A stretch of 64,000 nucleotides of DNA from Parabacteroides hominis. GTDB taxonomy: Bacteria > Bacteroidota > Bacteroidia > Bacteroidales > Tannerellaceae. Under the pieces are notes generated by a model. The model was not told where the DNA came from, searched no databases, and saw only the letters and a program-made list of their open reading frames with translations. The stretch lies in contig NZ_JACOOJ010000005.1 in assembly GCF_014287585.1 (NCBI RefSeq), positions 132,348-196,347 on the forward strand, read 5' to 3'. The stretch's first letter is position 1. Each line of letters starts with the position of its first letter. A program made the position numbers and the translations under genes. Shown here piece by piece: positions 48,761 to 55,475 of this stretch.

Positions 48761-48967
48761 ATGACAAAAACACCTATTAAAACGAGAGTTTGCATCAAGG
48801 ATACACTGCTAAGTATCCCTGTAGGCGAAACAATTGTAATAGAACGCAAGGATATTACAGACCGAAGCGTGGTCTATTCGGCAACTCGCCTAAACAAGAA
48901 AGGCTATAAATTCAAAACATCTGTAGCAGGCCGAATAGACAGCATAGCGGTAACCAGATTAAAATGA
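48761..48967 (+). CDS. Small basic early phage protein
   Basis: 68 residues from ATG 48761. The longer frame from 48635 starts inside the operators and is rejected. Basic and beta-rich (VGETIVIERKDITDRSVVYS, AGRIDSIAVTRLK). It may be a DNA-binding or regulatory protein; no family recognised. Confidence 0.6.
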   Translation: MTKTPIKTRVCIKDTLLSIPVGETIVIERKDITDRSVVYSATRLNKKGYKFKTSVAGRIDSIAVTRLK

Positions 48968-48973
48968 AAGAGT

Positions 48974-49183
48974 ATGGCACGAGGACTAACAATAAGCAAG
49001 GTAGAGTCTGTCGAGAAACTCGTCATGAGCGAAGACGAGGCGATCAAGTACCTCGGTTGCTCTAAGAGGTTTATGAGGACGCTCCGAGAGAAAGCGGAGA
49101 TCTCGTTCTCGAAATACGGAAAAACGTTTTTCTACGAGGTGAAAAGCATAAACCGGTTCTTGAATAGGCACAAAGTCGTTTAA
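48974..49183 (+). CDS. Excisionase-like helix-turn-helix protein
   Basis: 69 residues: MSEDEAIKYLGCSKRFMRTLR, then FSKYGKTFFYEVKSINRFL. This is the MerR/excisionase-type winged helix that ends in a recognition beta-hairpin. Probable Xis or small regulator. Located 6 nt after the preceding gene, controlled by the twin operators. Confidence 0.75.
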   Translation: MARGLTISKVESVEKLVMSEDEAIKYLGCSKRFMRTLREKAEISFSKYGKTFFYEVKSINRFLNRHKVV

Positions 49184-49190
49184 CGATTCA

Positions 49191-49263
49191 GGGTATAAGC
49201 CGAAAGCGTTCGGCTGGTGAAGGAAAGCGTTCCTGACCGGGTTCGAGTCCCGGATGCCCGCCA
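49191..49263 (+). ncRNA. tRNA-like structure 1 with encoded CCA
   Basis: GGGTAT (49191-49196) pairs with ATGCCC (49254-49259), then G and CCA. Inside are three hairpins: AGCCGAA/TTCGGCT (loop AGCG, 49198-49215), AGGAA/TTCCT (loop AGCG, 49221-49234) and a perfect T-arm CCGGG-TTCGAGT-CCCGG (49237-49253). The anticodon loop has only 4 nt, so it cannot decode. The acceptor stem has 6 pairs. It looks like a tRNA mimic or an eroded tRNA. Confidence 0.65.
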
Positions 49264-49522
49264 AAAAAGAGTTCTTTTACTTATTTCCACCTTAGTACTC
49301 GCCGAAAGGGAGTTGAAACGACAGGATAACAATCTACCTTATTAATGATGGTAATAAGGTTGGCGATATTGGATATCACGTCGTGTCTGTGAAATCCGGT
49401 TGACTTGTCCCGGATCGGTGTTAAACAGTCTATCGAATATCGCTTTAACATATTCCCGGTATGATGCGCGATGCAGCCGATCGAATCGGTTACCGGGCAC
49501 AAGTAACTAATTGTATTAAAAC
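49264..49522. other. Stretch without a convincing gene
   Basis: No convincing gene on either strand. A perfect 8-bp hairpin CCTTATTA/TAATAAGG (49337-49359) is present. So are several CCCGG/CCGGG words that could pair over distance (49410-49500). A 73-codon minus-strand frame here shows no protein-like character. Confidence 0.4.
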
Positions 49523-49744
49523 ATGAACATTTTCAAAGTAATCAAATTAAAAATAAGACAATGGTATATTAGAAGATTATTCTTCCGAATATACTTTGGT
49601 TTTCTAAAGAGGAGTAATGAAAATTACCCTTTTGAGAGAGCTGCTTATGACCTGGACAATATCATTGACTTTCTTAAACAGGCTTCAAATTCACACCAAA
49701 TTTCGCATTTTGAACAGGATAAGGAGGAAGGACAACTGGAATAG
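49523..49744 (+). CDS. Small basic phage protein
   Basis: 73 residues: basic amphipathic N-terminus (KVIKLKIRQWYIRRLFFRIYFGFLK) and acidic tail. No family recognised. It overlaps the convergent gene at 49674 by 71 bp. Confidence 0.5.
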   Translation: MNIFKVIKLKIRQWYIRRLFFRIYFGFLKRSNENYPFERAAYDLDNIIDFLKQASNSHQISHFEQDKEEGQLE

Positions 49745-50048
49745 AGAATCTAACCTTCGAAACATTTTCGTCTTTGGTTGTATTTCCACTGCCTATACTT
49801 CCTGCTACAATAGCAGACAGGACAGTGATCTTTCCTGCTATCTCATTAGATGAACCTACTGAAACTGATACCTCAAAATCAATATCTGAAACAGTTAATG
49901 CACTTAGTTCTTTTGATTGTATATGATTTTTATTATTCCAATTACCTGTAGGAGCAATTATAGCACCATTATTCAGTTCTTGTTGACACTCCTTGACAGC
50001 ATTGGTTATATCAAAAATTACCCCTTTGATAAAATCTTTTAATTCCAT
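49674..50048 (-). CDS. Conserved-looking beta-sandwich protein
   Basis: 124 residues: a helix (MELKDFIKGVIFDITNAVK), then strand-rich DIDFEVSVSVGSS, GKITVLSAIVAGSIG and VSKVRFSIPVVLP. The pattern looks like a compact, real protein, but I cannot name the family. It lies on the opposite strand to its neighbours, like a cargo (accessory) gene in a prophage early region. Confidence 0.65.
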   Translation of the reverse strand: MELKDFIKGVIFDITNAVKECQQELNNGAIIAPTGNWNNKNHIQSKELSALTVSDIDFEVSVSVGSSNEIAGKITVLSAIVAGSIGSGNTTKDENVSKVRFSIPVVLPPYPVQNAKFGVNLKPV

Positions 50049-50122
50049 ATATTCTTAATATTTATGTTTAGCACCGTAAAGTTAAGAAAACCCTCCGAAA
50101 AAGCGTGAAGCTGCTGATCGAA

Positions 50123-50314
50123 TTAGCCGGAGGGATCATAAACGGAGGTTCGCAGGTGGTAACGAATATGTCTGTAGCCGTTTTCATATTCGTTATGCTG
50201 TTCAATACAGCATCCTCCACTTTGTATTTTTTGTAATTGGTTTTTTATTGGTTTTATGTCTCTCTCGTCTGTGAAGATATAGCGAGTTTTTTTATTATCA
50301 CGAATTATATACAA
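50123..50314 (-). CDS. Possible small protein
   Basis: 63 residues, charged and aromatic (RYIFTDERDIKPIKNQLQ, YENGYRHIRYHL). Same strand as the preceding gene. Support is only a plausible composition. Confidence 0.35.
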   Translation of the reverse strand: MYIIRDNKKTRYIFTDERDIKPIKNQLQKIQSGGCCIEQHNEYENGYRHIRYHLRTSVYDPSG

Positions 50315-50376
50315 ATTACCGGAGTCATCTGCGAAGACCGCTCCGGCTTTATCTGAAATTCAAAAATCAACGATAT

Positions 50377-50526
50377 ATGAAAGCAATTCAATTATTTATG
50401 TTTTCAGCTTCATTGCTGATTACTATTGCGCTATTCATTGGCGCATTCTTTAATCCCATTCATTTTGTAATGGGATCGATGTCTGCTTATCTCACGTGGG
50501 TTTTCTTCAAGGAAAAGCGATGGTAA
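50377..50526 (+). CDS. Small phage membrane protein
   Basis: 49 residues starting MKAIQLFMFSASLL with one or two transmembrane helices (ITIALFIGAFFNPIHFVMG) and ending FFKEKRW. Its stop overlaps the start of the next small gene. Confidence 0.55.
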   Translation: MKAIQLFMFSASLLITIALFIGAFFNPIHFVMGSMSAYLTWVFFKEKRW

Positions 50527-50642
50527 GGGATATCTACATTATAGATCCGGAAGGGGAGCAAGACTTTGACGGATTTGAAGAAACGGAATATTCCGAAGAT
50601 GTATATCAGAGGGAATGGGAGGCATCAACATTTAACTGGTAA
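50520..50642 (+). CDS. Small acidic phage protein
   Basis: 40 residues: MVRDIYIIDPEGEQDFDG, then a run rich in Glu and Asp, ending STFNW. It starts inside the last codons of the preceding membrane-protein gene, 5 nt before the next gene, a typical phage packing. Function unknown. Confidence 0.5.
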   Translation: MVRDIYIIDPEGEQDFDGFEETEYSEDVYQREWEASTFNW

Positions 50643-50647
50643 TAAAA

Positions 50648-50908
50648 ATGAAAAATAAAAAATACCATGCCAACGGAAATTTGGCATATATTGAAACAAT
50701 AAAAACGATTTCCGAGGCTGAATACAAAACAGGCAAATACCCTAATTGCAGGGTATCAGACAATGGAGTTATATGGGTGCGTGTTGGATTAAACGCTAAG
50801 TACCACGCCAACGGAATAATGGCATGGGGGATGCAATACGATGATTACGGGAGTCTTACACAACTCCATCCTTCAAAAAGAGAAGATGGATCATTAATTA
50901 CATATTGA
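50648..50908 (+). CDS. MORN-like short repeat protein
   Basis: 86 residues with two copies of KYHANG(N/I)xA(Y/W), resembling the YxxNGxxxxxG pattern of MORN or toxin_YwqK-like repeats. No other motif. Early prophage region. Confidence 0.55.
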   Translation: MKNKKYHANGNLAYIETIKTISEAEYKTGKYPNCRVSDNGVIWVRVGLNAKYHANGIMAWGMQYDDYGSLTQLHPSKREDGSLITY

Positions 50909-50942
50909 AGCAAATGCAAAGAATTAATTATTGAAATTATCA

Positions 50943-51749
50943 ATGAAAATAAATATGATGAATAAGAACGAAATTTTAAATAGCGACTGTGATGTCCGCT
51001 ATAGCACCGCCGGCAACCCTAACACGCCGGTAGAGGTGTTAACTGAACTGGCTAAGGATAGCGACTGTGATGTCCGCTATAGCACCGCCGGCAACCCTAA
51101 CACGCCGGTAGAGGTGTTAACTGAACTGGCTAAGGATAGCGACTGTGATGTCCGCTATAGCACCGCCGGCAACCCTAACACGCCGGTAGAGGTGTTAACT
51201 GAACTGGCTAAGGATAGCGACTGTGATGTCCGCTATAGCACCGCCGGCAACCCTAACACGCCGGTAGAGGTGTTAACTGAACTGGCTAAGGATAGCGACT
51301 GTGATGTCCGCCGTAGCACCGCCGGCAACCCTAACACGCCGGTAGAGGTGTTAACTGAACTGGCTAAGGATAGCAACTGTGATGTCCGCCGTAGCACCGC
51401 CGGCAACCCTAACACGCCGGTAGAGGTGTTAACTGAACTGGCTAAGGATAGCGACTGTGATGTCCGCTGTAGCACCGCCGGCAATCCTAACACGCCGGGA
51501 TATAAAGAAACAATCTACGATTTCATAGTTACTAAAAACTATGTAGCGGTAAAAGGCACTAATCATATGTGGTATAAACATAAATACCCCAAAATCGCAC
51601 CATTTTATACTTGTGGATGTTTCTGCGGTTCAAGAGAACAACTTCTTGTAAGGATCTATTCGATTGATAATTTAAATTGTGATCCGGCAATAAGAGTTAG
51701 AATACTTAATGCTTTAGACAACAAATTCAAAGAAATATTTGGTCGGTAG
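50943..51749 (+). CDS. LRV-like repeat protein with seven 26-residue repeats
   Basis: 268 residues from ATG 50943. Residues about 13-185 are seven copies of a 26-residue unit (DSDCDVRYSTAGNPNTP followed by VEVLTELAK), the last one truncated. The unit matches the leucine-rich repeat variant (LRV) pattern of short paired helices forming a solenoid. Copies are nearly identical in DNA. One codon changes: TAT (Tyr) in copies 1-4, CGT (Arg) in 5-6, TGT (Cys) in 7. The C-terminal 85 residues (YKHKYPKIAPFYTCGCFCGS) are a separate domain with a Cys cluster. Probably a binding scaffold of unknown target. Confidence 0.8.
   Translation: MKINMMNKNEILNSDCDVRYSTAGNPNTPVEVLTELAKDSDCDVRYSTAGNPNTPVEVLTELAKDSDCDVRYSTAGNPNTPVEVLTELAKDSDCDVRYSTAGNPNTPVEVLTELAKDSDCDVRRSTAGNPNTPVEVLTELAKDSNCDVRRSTAGNPNTPVEVLTELAKDSDCDVRCSTAGNPNTPGYKETIYDFIVTKNYVAVKGTNHMWYKHKYPKIAPFYTCGCFCGSREQLLVRIYSIDNLNCDPAIRVRILNALDNKFKEIFGR
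50982..51497 (+). repeat. 78-bp tandem repeat array inside coding sequence
   Basis: Six full and one partial copy of a 78-bp unit beginning AGCGACTGTGATGTCCGC, almost without differences. In-frame length, so copy-number change would not disrupt translation. Confidence 0.9.
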
Positions 51750-51779
51750 ATAAAAACAGAACATCCGAGGTGCAAACCT

Positions 51780-51847
51780 TGCCTCAGACCGGCAACCGCA
51801 AATCTTGTAAGTGGTAGACCTTGACATTTGCAAGGGTCCGGTAGGCA
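51780..51847 (+). ncRNA. Structured RNA element with nested stems
   Basis: TGCCT/AGGCA (51780-51784 with 51843-51847) encloses ACCGG/CCGGT (51788-51792 with 51838-51842). Inside is GCAAAT/ATTTGC (51798-51803 with 51826-51831). The word GACCGGCAACCG is repeated at 52051. Further hairpins follow at 51912-51926 (CCGGT/ACCGG) and 51955-51984 (TCCCGG/CCGGGA). No gene is credible in 51750-52061. Confidence 0.5.
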
Positions 51848-52061
51848 GGAGCACGGTAGGATGAGTATTAATAATCAATGTTTAATCAATTCCGCTGTTA
51901 AAGGGCAGCGTCCGGTGAGAGACCGGTTATTTGTTTTTATTTATTACGTTAACATCCCGGTGTGCTTTGGTCGGCTATCCGGGAGCAATTACCGCCGAGA
52001 GGCAGGAAAGACCCAAAAACATTTTATAAGTTAAACAGACAGCCGGGAAAGACCGGCAACC

Positions 52062-52128
52062 GGGCGCATGGCTCAATGGTAGAGCGTTCCTGAACGGGAA
52101 AGAAAGGGGTTCGATTCCCTGGCGTCCA
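52062..52128 (+). ncRNA. tRNA-like structure 2
   Basis: GGGCGC pairs with GCGTCC (one G-U). A perfect D-arm GCTC-AATGGTA-GAGC (52071-52085) has the canonical loop. TTCC/GGAA forms a short anticodon-like hairpin with a 6-nt loop (52087-52100), and a T-loop TTCGATT lies in a GGG/CCC stem. It ends A-CA. Total 67 nt, shorter than a normal tRNA, and the anticodon arm is defective. Confidence 0.6.
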
Positions 52129-52148
52129 CAAATTAAAACTGAATAACA

Positions 52149-52250
52149 TGAAGACAATAGACATTATTATCAATATCATGTCTGCTATTTCAAAAAAAAG
52201 ACTTTAATATATTCCATATCAAACTAATAACTCCTATCGCACAACCGATA
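52149..52250. pseudogene. Fused remnant of the 48066 and 48252 genes
   Basis: On the plus strand the first codons read MKTIDIIINIMSAI, close to MKAIDIIINITCSI at 48066. On the minus strand the other half reads IGCAIGVISLIWNILKSFF, close to the C-terminus of the gene at 48252. The two are joined by a deletion at AAAAAAAAGAC. This is a decayed second copy of that convergent gene pair. Confidence 0.7.
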
Positions 52251-52343
52251 TCAAGAGTGATGCAAAAGACTGGAAAACATCTTGTCTGCCATCGGTATCG
52301 TGTATGATACTTACAAAAATGATCAACTTTAAAATATAGAGCA

Positions 52344-53099
52344 ATGGAAGAAAAGAATCAAGTAAATCAAGAATCAGAGGCATTAGCCATATTCGGTAAA
52401 GGTAAAACTATCTATCAGGTGGCTGGTAATGATGTTGCATTATCATTTGATATTGTGCGTAACTATCTTACTAAAGGTAACGGTCAAGTGTCTGACCAAG
52501 ACATTGTACAATTTATAAGCATATGTAAATTCAACCAACTCAATCCGTTTCTTAACGAAGCCTATCTTGTTAAATTCGGGCAACAGCCTGCGCAAATGAT
52601 CGTCAGCAAAGAAGCATTTTTCAAACGTGCTGATGCTAATGAGCAATATGAAGGCTTTAAAGCTGGAATAATCCTTATTAGAGATAATCAGATAGTCGAA
52701 GTAGAAGGGTGCTTCTTTAATGAAAAGACAGATACCCTCGTAGGTGGATGGTGTGAGGTTTACCGTTCTGATAGAAAATTCCCAATTGTAGCTAAGGTTA
52801 ATCTTTCTGAGTATGACAAGAAGCAATCAATCTGGAACGAAAAGAAGTCTACTATGATTTCCAAGATTGCCAAAGTTCAGGCTTTACGTGAAGCGTTTCC
52901 TGCTCAACTTGGAACAATGTACACACAAGAAGAATCTGCTACAGTTCAGGATGTTGAATATGAAGAAATCAAGCCAAAGGACAGGCTGGCCGATTTGGCT
53001 GCTAAAGCTGCAGGAGTTGAAGAACCGAAAGTTGCTGCCCCTAAAGAGCAACCACAGGCTAATGCAAGCAAGCAACCGCAACAAAAGACTTTATTGTAA
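52344..53099 (+). CDS. recT: RecT/Bet-type single-strand annealing protein
   Basis: 251 residues. The core (SDQDIVQFISICKFNQLNPF, YLVKFGQQPAQMIVSKEAFFKRA, GGWCEVYRSDRKFP) is typical of phage Bet/RecT proteins. The C-terminal tail is low-complexity Ala, Gln and Pro, as usual. It anneals complementary strands during phage recombination with the YqaJ exonuclease encoded downstream. Its stop shares one base with the start of the inserted HNH gene. Confidence 0.92.
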   Translation: MEEKNQVNQESEALAIFGKGKTIYQVAGNDVALSFDIVRNYLTKGNGQVSDQDIVQFISICKFNQLNPFLNEAYLVKFGQQPAQMIVSKEAFFKRADANEQYEGFKAGIILIRDNQIVEVEGCFFNEKTDTLVGGWCEVYRSDRKFPIVAKVNLSEYDKKQSIWNEKKSTMISKIAKVQALREAFPAQLGTMYTQEESATVQDVEYEEIKPKDRLADLAAKAAGVEEPKVAAPKEQPQANASKQPQQKTLL

Positions 53100-53758
53100 T
53101 GGAAGCCCAGCAGGAGATATGGAAAGATGTAGTTGGGTATGAAGATTATTATCAAGTATCTAACTTTGGAAAAGTTTGTTCAAAAGATAGAACAACACTA
53201 CATAAGGATGGAAAGAAAGTTTCATACAATGGAACTATGTTGACGGCATGTAATGATACACATGGATATTTGTTTGTAACATTATCTATCAATGGTAAAA
53301 GCCGAAAAGTAAAAGTTCATAGACTTGTTGCTATCGCATTTATTCCTAATCCGAGAAATAAACCTGAGATAGATCATGTGAATGCAAATAGGCACGATAA
53401 CCGTGTTTCCAATTTGCGTTGGGTTACACGGCATGAGAATAATTCCAATCCAATATTCGTGCAAAGACAACGTGAAAGTCAATTAGGCAAAAGACATTCA
53501 GAACAGACAAAAAAGAAAATTGGAGAAAAATCAAAAGGGCATAGACTTTCATATCAATCAAGAATTAAAATAGCTGCCTCGAAAAATAGACCAGTTGAAA
53601 TGCTTGATTTAAATGGTTGCCTTATTATGTCATTTGATTCCATACTGAATGCGTGTTCTTTTGCTGGAGTCACAAGCATGGCTATAATTAATGCATGTAA
53701 TGGACGTACTAAGACAAGTGGTGGTTATAAATGGAGGTATAAATATGGAAATAAATAA
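53099..53758 (+). CDS. NUMOD4/HNH homing-type endonuclease
   Basis: 219 residues. NUMOD4 motif at the N-terminus (EIWKDVVGYEDYYQVSNFGKV), then HNH catalytic part (KVHRLVAIAFIPNP, IDHVNANRHDNRVSNLRWVT), then a NUMOD1/NUMOD3-like DNA-binding tail (RHSEQTKKKIGEKSKGH, SAVTSM-like repeat and GGYKWRYK). It looks like a free-standing homing endonuclease lodged between recT and the exonuclease gene. It overlaps the exonuclease start by 14 nt. Confidence 0.88.
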   Translation: MEAQQEIWKDVVGYEDYYQVSNFGKVCSKDRTTLHKDGKKVSYNGTMLTACNDTHGYLFVTLSINGKSRKVKVHRLVAIAFIPNPRNKPEIDHVNANRHDNRVSNLRWVTRHENNSNPIFVQRQRESQLGKRHSEQTKKKIGEKSKGHRLSYQSRIKIAASKNRPVEMLDLNGCLIMSFDSILNACSFAGVTSMAIINACNGRTKTSGGYKWRYKYGNK

Positions 53759-54434
53759 TGCTATACAGCGGAGTGATGAATGGCTAAAATTGCGGTTAGG
53801 GGTTTTGACCGGTTCTGAAATAGGCAAACTCATGAAATCATCCCGTAAAAATGGAGAGCTATTTGGGGACACCGCCCGTAGTTATATCTATAAAAAGGCA
53901 GCGGAGCGAGATTTGGTTGATGATGTTAAGAATGATGATGATATATGGGGTATGTACAAGAATCAATATTCTTTTTCCTCTAAAGCAATGGACTTTGGCA
54001 CTGAATGGGAGTGGAAAGCCAGAGATTTGTATGAGAAAACAACAGGAAGGCGCATTGTGGAAGTAGGGTCGTGCAAACACCCTACTATACCAAACTTTGC
54101 AAGTAGTCCTGATGGCTATTTTTATGACGAGAACACAGGAGAAAAAGGATGCTTGGAGATAAAAGTACCCAATATCGATACTTATTATAAATATCGTACG
54201 GAAATCACTAAAGGTACAGATTTACTTACTGTAAATTCAGATTATTACTATCAGTGCCTTTCTCACATGGCATGTTGTGAAGCACAATGGACTGATTTTG
54301 TATGTTTTAATCCTTTTCTGAAACACAATATCCACATCGTCCGCATTCTACCCGATGAAAAAGTATTTGCTGAGATGGAGAAGCGTATCCGTGTTGCCAA
54401 CGATATTATTGATGAATTAATTGATGCAGAATGA
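53745..54434 (+). CDS. YqaJ-type viral recombinase exonuclease
   Basis: 229 residues from ATG 53745. Motifs: RSDEWLKLRLGVLTGSEIGKL, DFGTEWEWKARDLYEKTTG, then the PD-(D/E)xK nuclease core SSPDGYF and CLEIKVP (Glu and Lys of the site). It degrades double-strand ends to feed the RecT annealing protein. It would lie directly after recT without the HNH gene. Confidence 0.9.
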   Translation: MEINNAIQRSDEWLKLRLGVLTGSEIGKLMKSSRKNGELFGDTARSYIYKKAAERDLVDDVKNDDDIWGMYKNQYSFSSKAMDFGTEWEWKARDLYEKTTGRRIVEVGSCKHPTIPNFASSPDGYFYDENTGEKGCLEIKVPNIDTYYKYRTEITKGTDLLTVNSDYYYQCLSHMACCEAQWTDFVCFNPFLKHNIHIVRILPDEKVFAEMEKRIRVANDIIDELIDAE

Positions 54435-54435
54435 T

Positions 54436-54786
54436 ATGGTACAAATTTTAAGAGATATTCATCCTGTTGCCCGTAAAGAGCATAAATGTATGTTCTGTGG
54501 CGGAACGATAAAAGTTGGTCAAAAATACAACCGTCAAACAAATGTATATGATGGACAAATTTATGATTGGATAACGCATGAGGAATGTAGTATCATAGCG
54601 CACAAGCTCAATATGTATGACGGTTGTGATGATGATGGACTTGATGATGAATCATTTCTTGAGTATATAAAGCAGTATGTCTATGATAGCCACTATGATG
54701 ATAGCATTGATGATATTGCCAAAGACTGGCAACTTTCATATTACGATATGGTAAAGAAAATATTAGAAGAACTTATAAAGCTTTAA
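54436..54786 (+). CDS. Small zinc-ribbon phage protein
   Basis: 116 residues from ATG 54436, just after the preceding stop. N-terminal HKCMFCGGTIKVGQKYNR carries a CxxC pair; the middle is strongly acidic (YDGCDDDGLDDESF). Function unknown. Confidence 0.6.
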   Translation: MVQILRDIHPVARKEHKCMFCGGTIKVGQKYNRQTNVYDGQIYDWITHEECSIIAHKLNMYDGCDDDGLDDESFLEYIKQYVYDSHYDDSIDDIAKDWQLSYYDMVKKILEELIKL

Positions 54787-54789
54787 ATA

Positions 54790-55263
54790 ATGGGAGAACT
54801 ATTAATAAAAGAAACACAGCTTAACCGCATTATCCGTAAGACCGGAAGAAAGCCATGCGAATGCAAATGCTCGTTATGTAAGATGCAGTGCCACACTCCA
54901 TGTCTTGGTACTCCGCAAGATATAGAGAACCTTATAGATACCGGATATGCCGATAAGTTAGCTCCGACCTTATGGGGTGCTGGCATGATAATGGGAGTCA
55001 TTGATGTTCCAATCCCTATGATTCAAGCCATCGCTGGTGACGAATACTGTGTGTTTTTCCACAATGGCTTATGTGAACTTCACGACAAAGGATTGAAACC
55101 TACTGAAGGACGTTTATCACACCATTCAACACGCATTGATAATTTCAAAGCATCTAAAAGTATAGCTTGGAATGTCGCCAAAGAATGGCTTTCTGTAGAT
55201 AATGCAGAGGTGATAGAACGTGTAGCGGATAAATATAGTAGAAACTTAAAGCGCGTAGAATAA
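54790..55263 (+). CDS. Cys-rich YkgJ-like protein
   Basis: 157 residues. The N-terminus has a dense Cys pattern, CECKCSLCKMQCHTPC, followed by YCVFFHNGLCELHDKGLKPTEG. This resembles the Fe-S or zinc-binding YkgJ (CxxCxxxC) family. Its stop TAA overlaps by one base a probable AUU start of the next gene. Confidence 0.7.
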   Translation: MGELLIKETQLNRIIRKTGRKPCECKCSLCKMQCHTPCLGTPQDIENLIDTGYADKLAPTLWGAGMIMGVIDVPIPMIQAIAGDEYCVFFHNGLCELHDKGLKPTEGRLSHHSTRIDNFKASKSIAWNVAKEWLSVDNAEVIERVADKYSRNLKRVE

Positions 55264-55475
55264 TTAAGCCGGATATTATAATCAAACAGTTAGATAATGG
55301 ATGTTTTGATGTCCATGTCGATGATAAAAGCACAGAACAGCTATCATTTGACGAAATGCTTGGATTTGTTGCTCAATTGACTGTCCCTGAAAATAAAAGA
55401 TGCCTTCAATGGCTTAAAACTAAAGAACAGCATGATGCTTTTAGAAATAGAAACTTAAAAACGATAGAGCGATGA
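55263..55475 (+). CDS. Small phage protein with apparent AUU start
   Basis: 70 residues: a continuous frame from ATT at 55263 reading KPDIIIKQLDNGCFDVHV, then STEQLSFDEMLGFVAQLT and a basic tail ending KTIER. No ATG, GTG or TTG is available upstream or near the N-terminus. The junction reads TAATT, one base from the common TAATG stop-start overlap. The 3' end overlaps the next gene by ATGA. Protein-like composition and tight packing argue that it is real. Confidence 0.6.
   Translation: MKPDIIIKQLDNGCFDVHVDDKSTEQLSFDEMLGFVAQLTVPENKRCLQWLKTKEQHDAFRNRNLKTIER

Noticed and set aside
49191..49263. Functional tRNA gene
   Set aside because: Four-base anticodon loop and six-pair acceptor cannot make a decoding tRNA.
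49281..49502. 73-codon minus-strand frame
   Set aside because: No motif, no partner, and it covers sequence with hairpins; more likely non-coding.
50982..51497. Possible CRISPR array
   Set aside because: The 78-bp units are contiguous without spacers and are read in frame as an LRV-like protein.
51828..52034. 68-codon plus-strand frame
   Set aside because: Runs through the hairpins of the structured block, has unusual composition and no ribosome-binding context.
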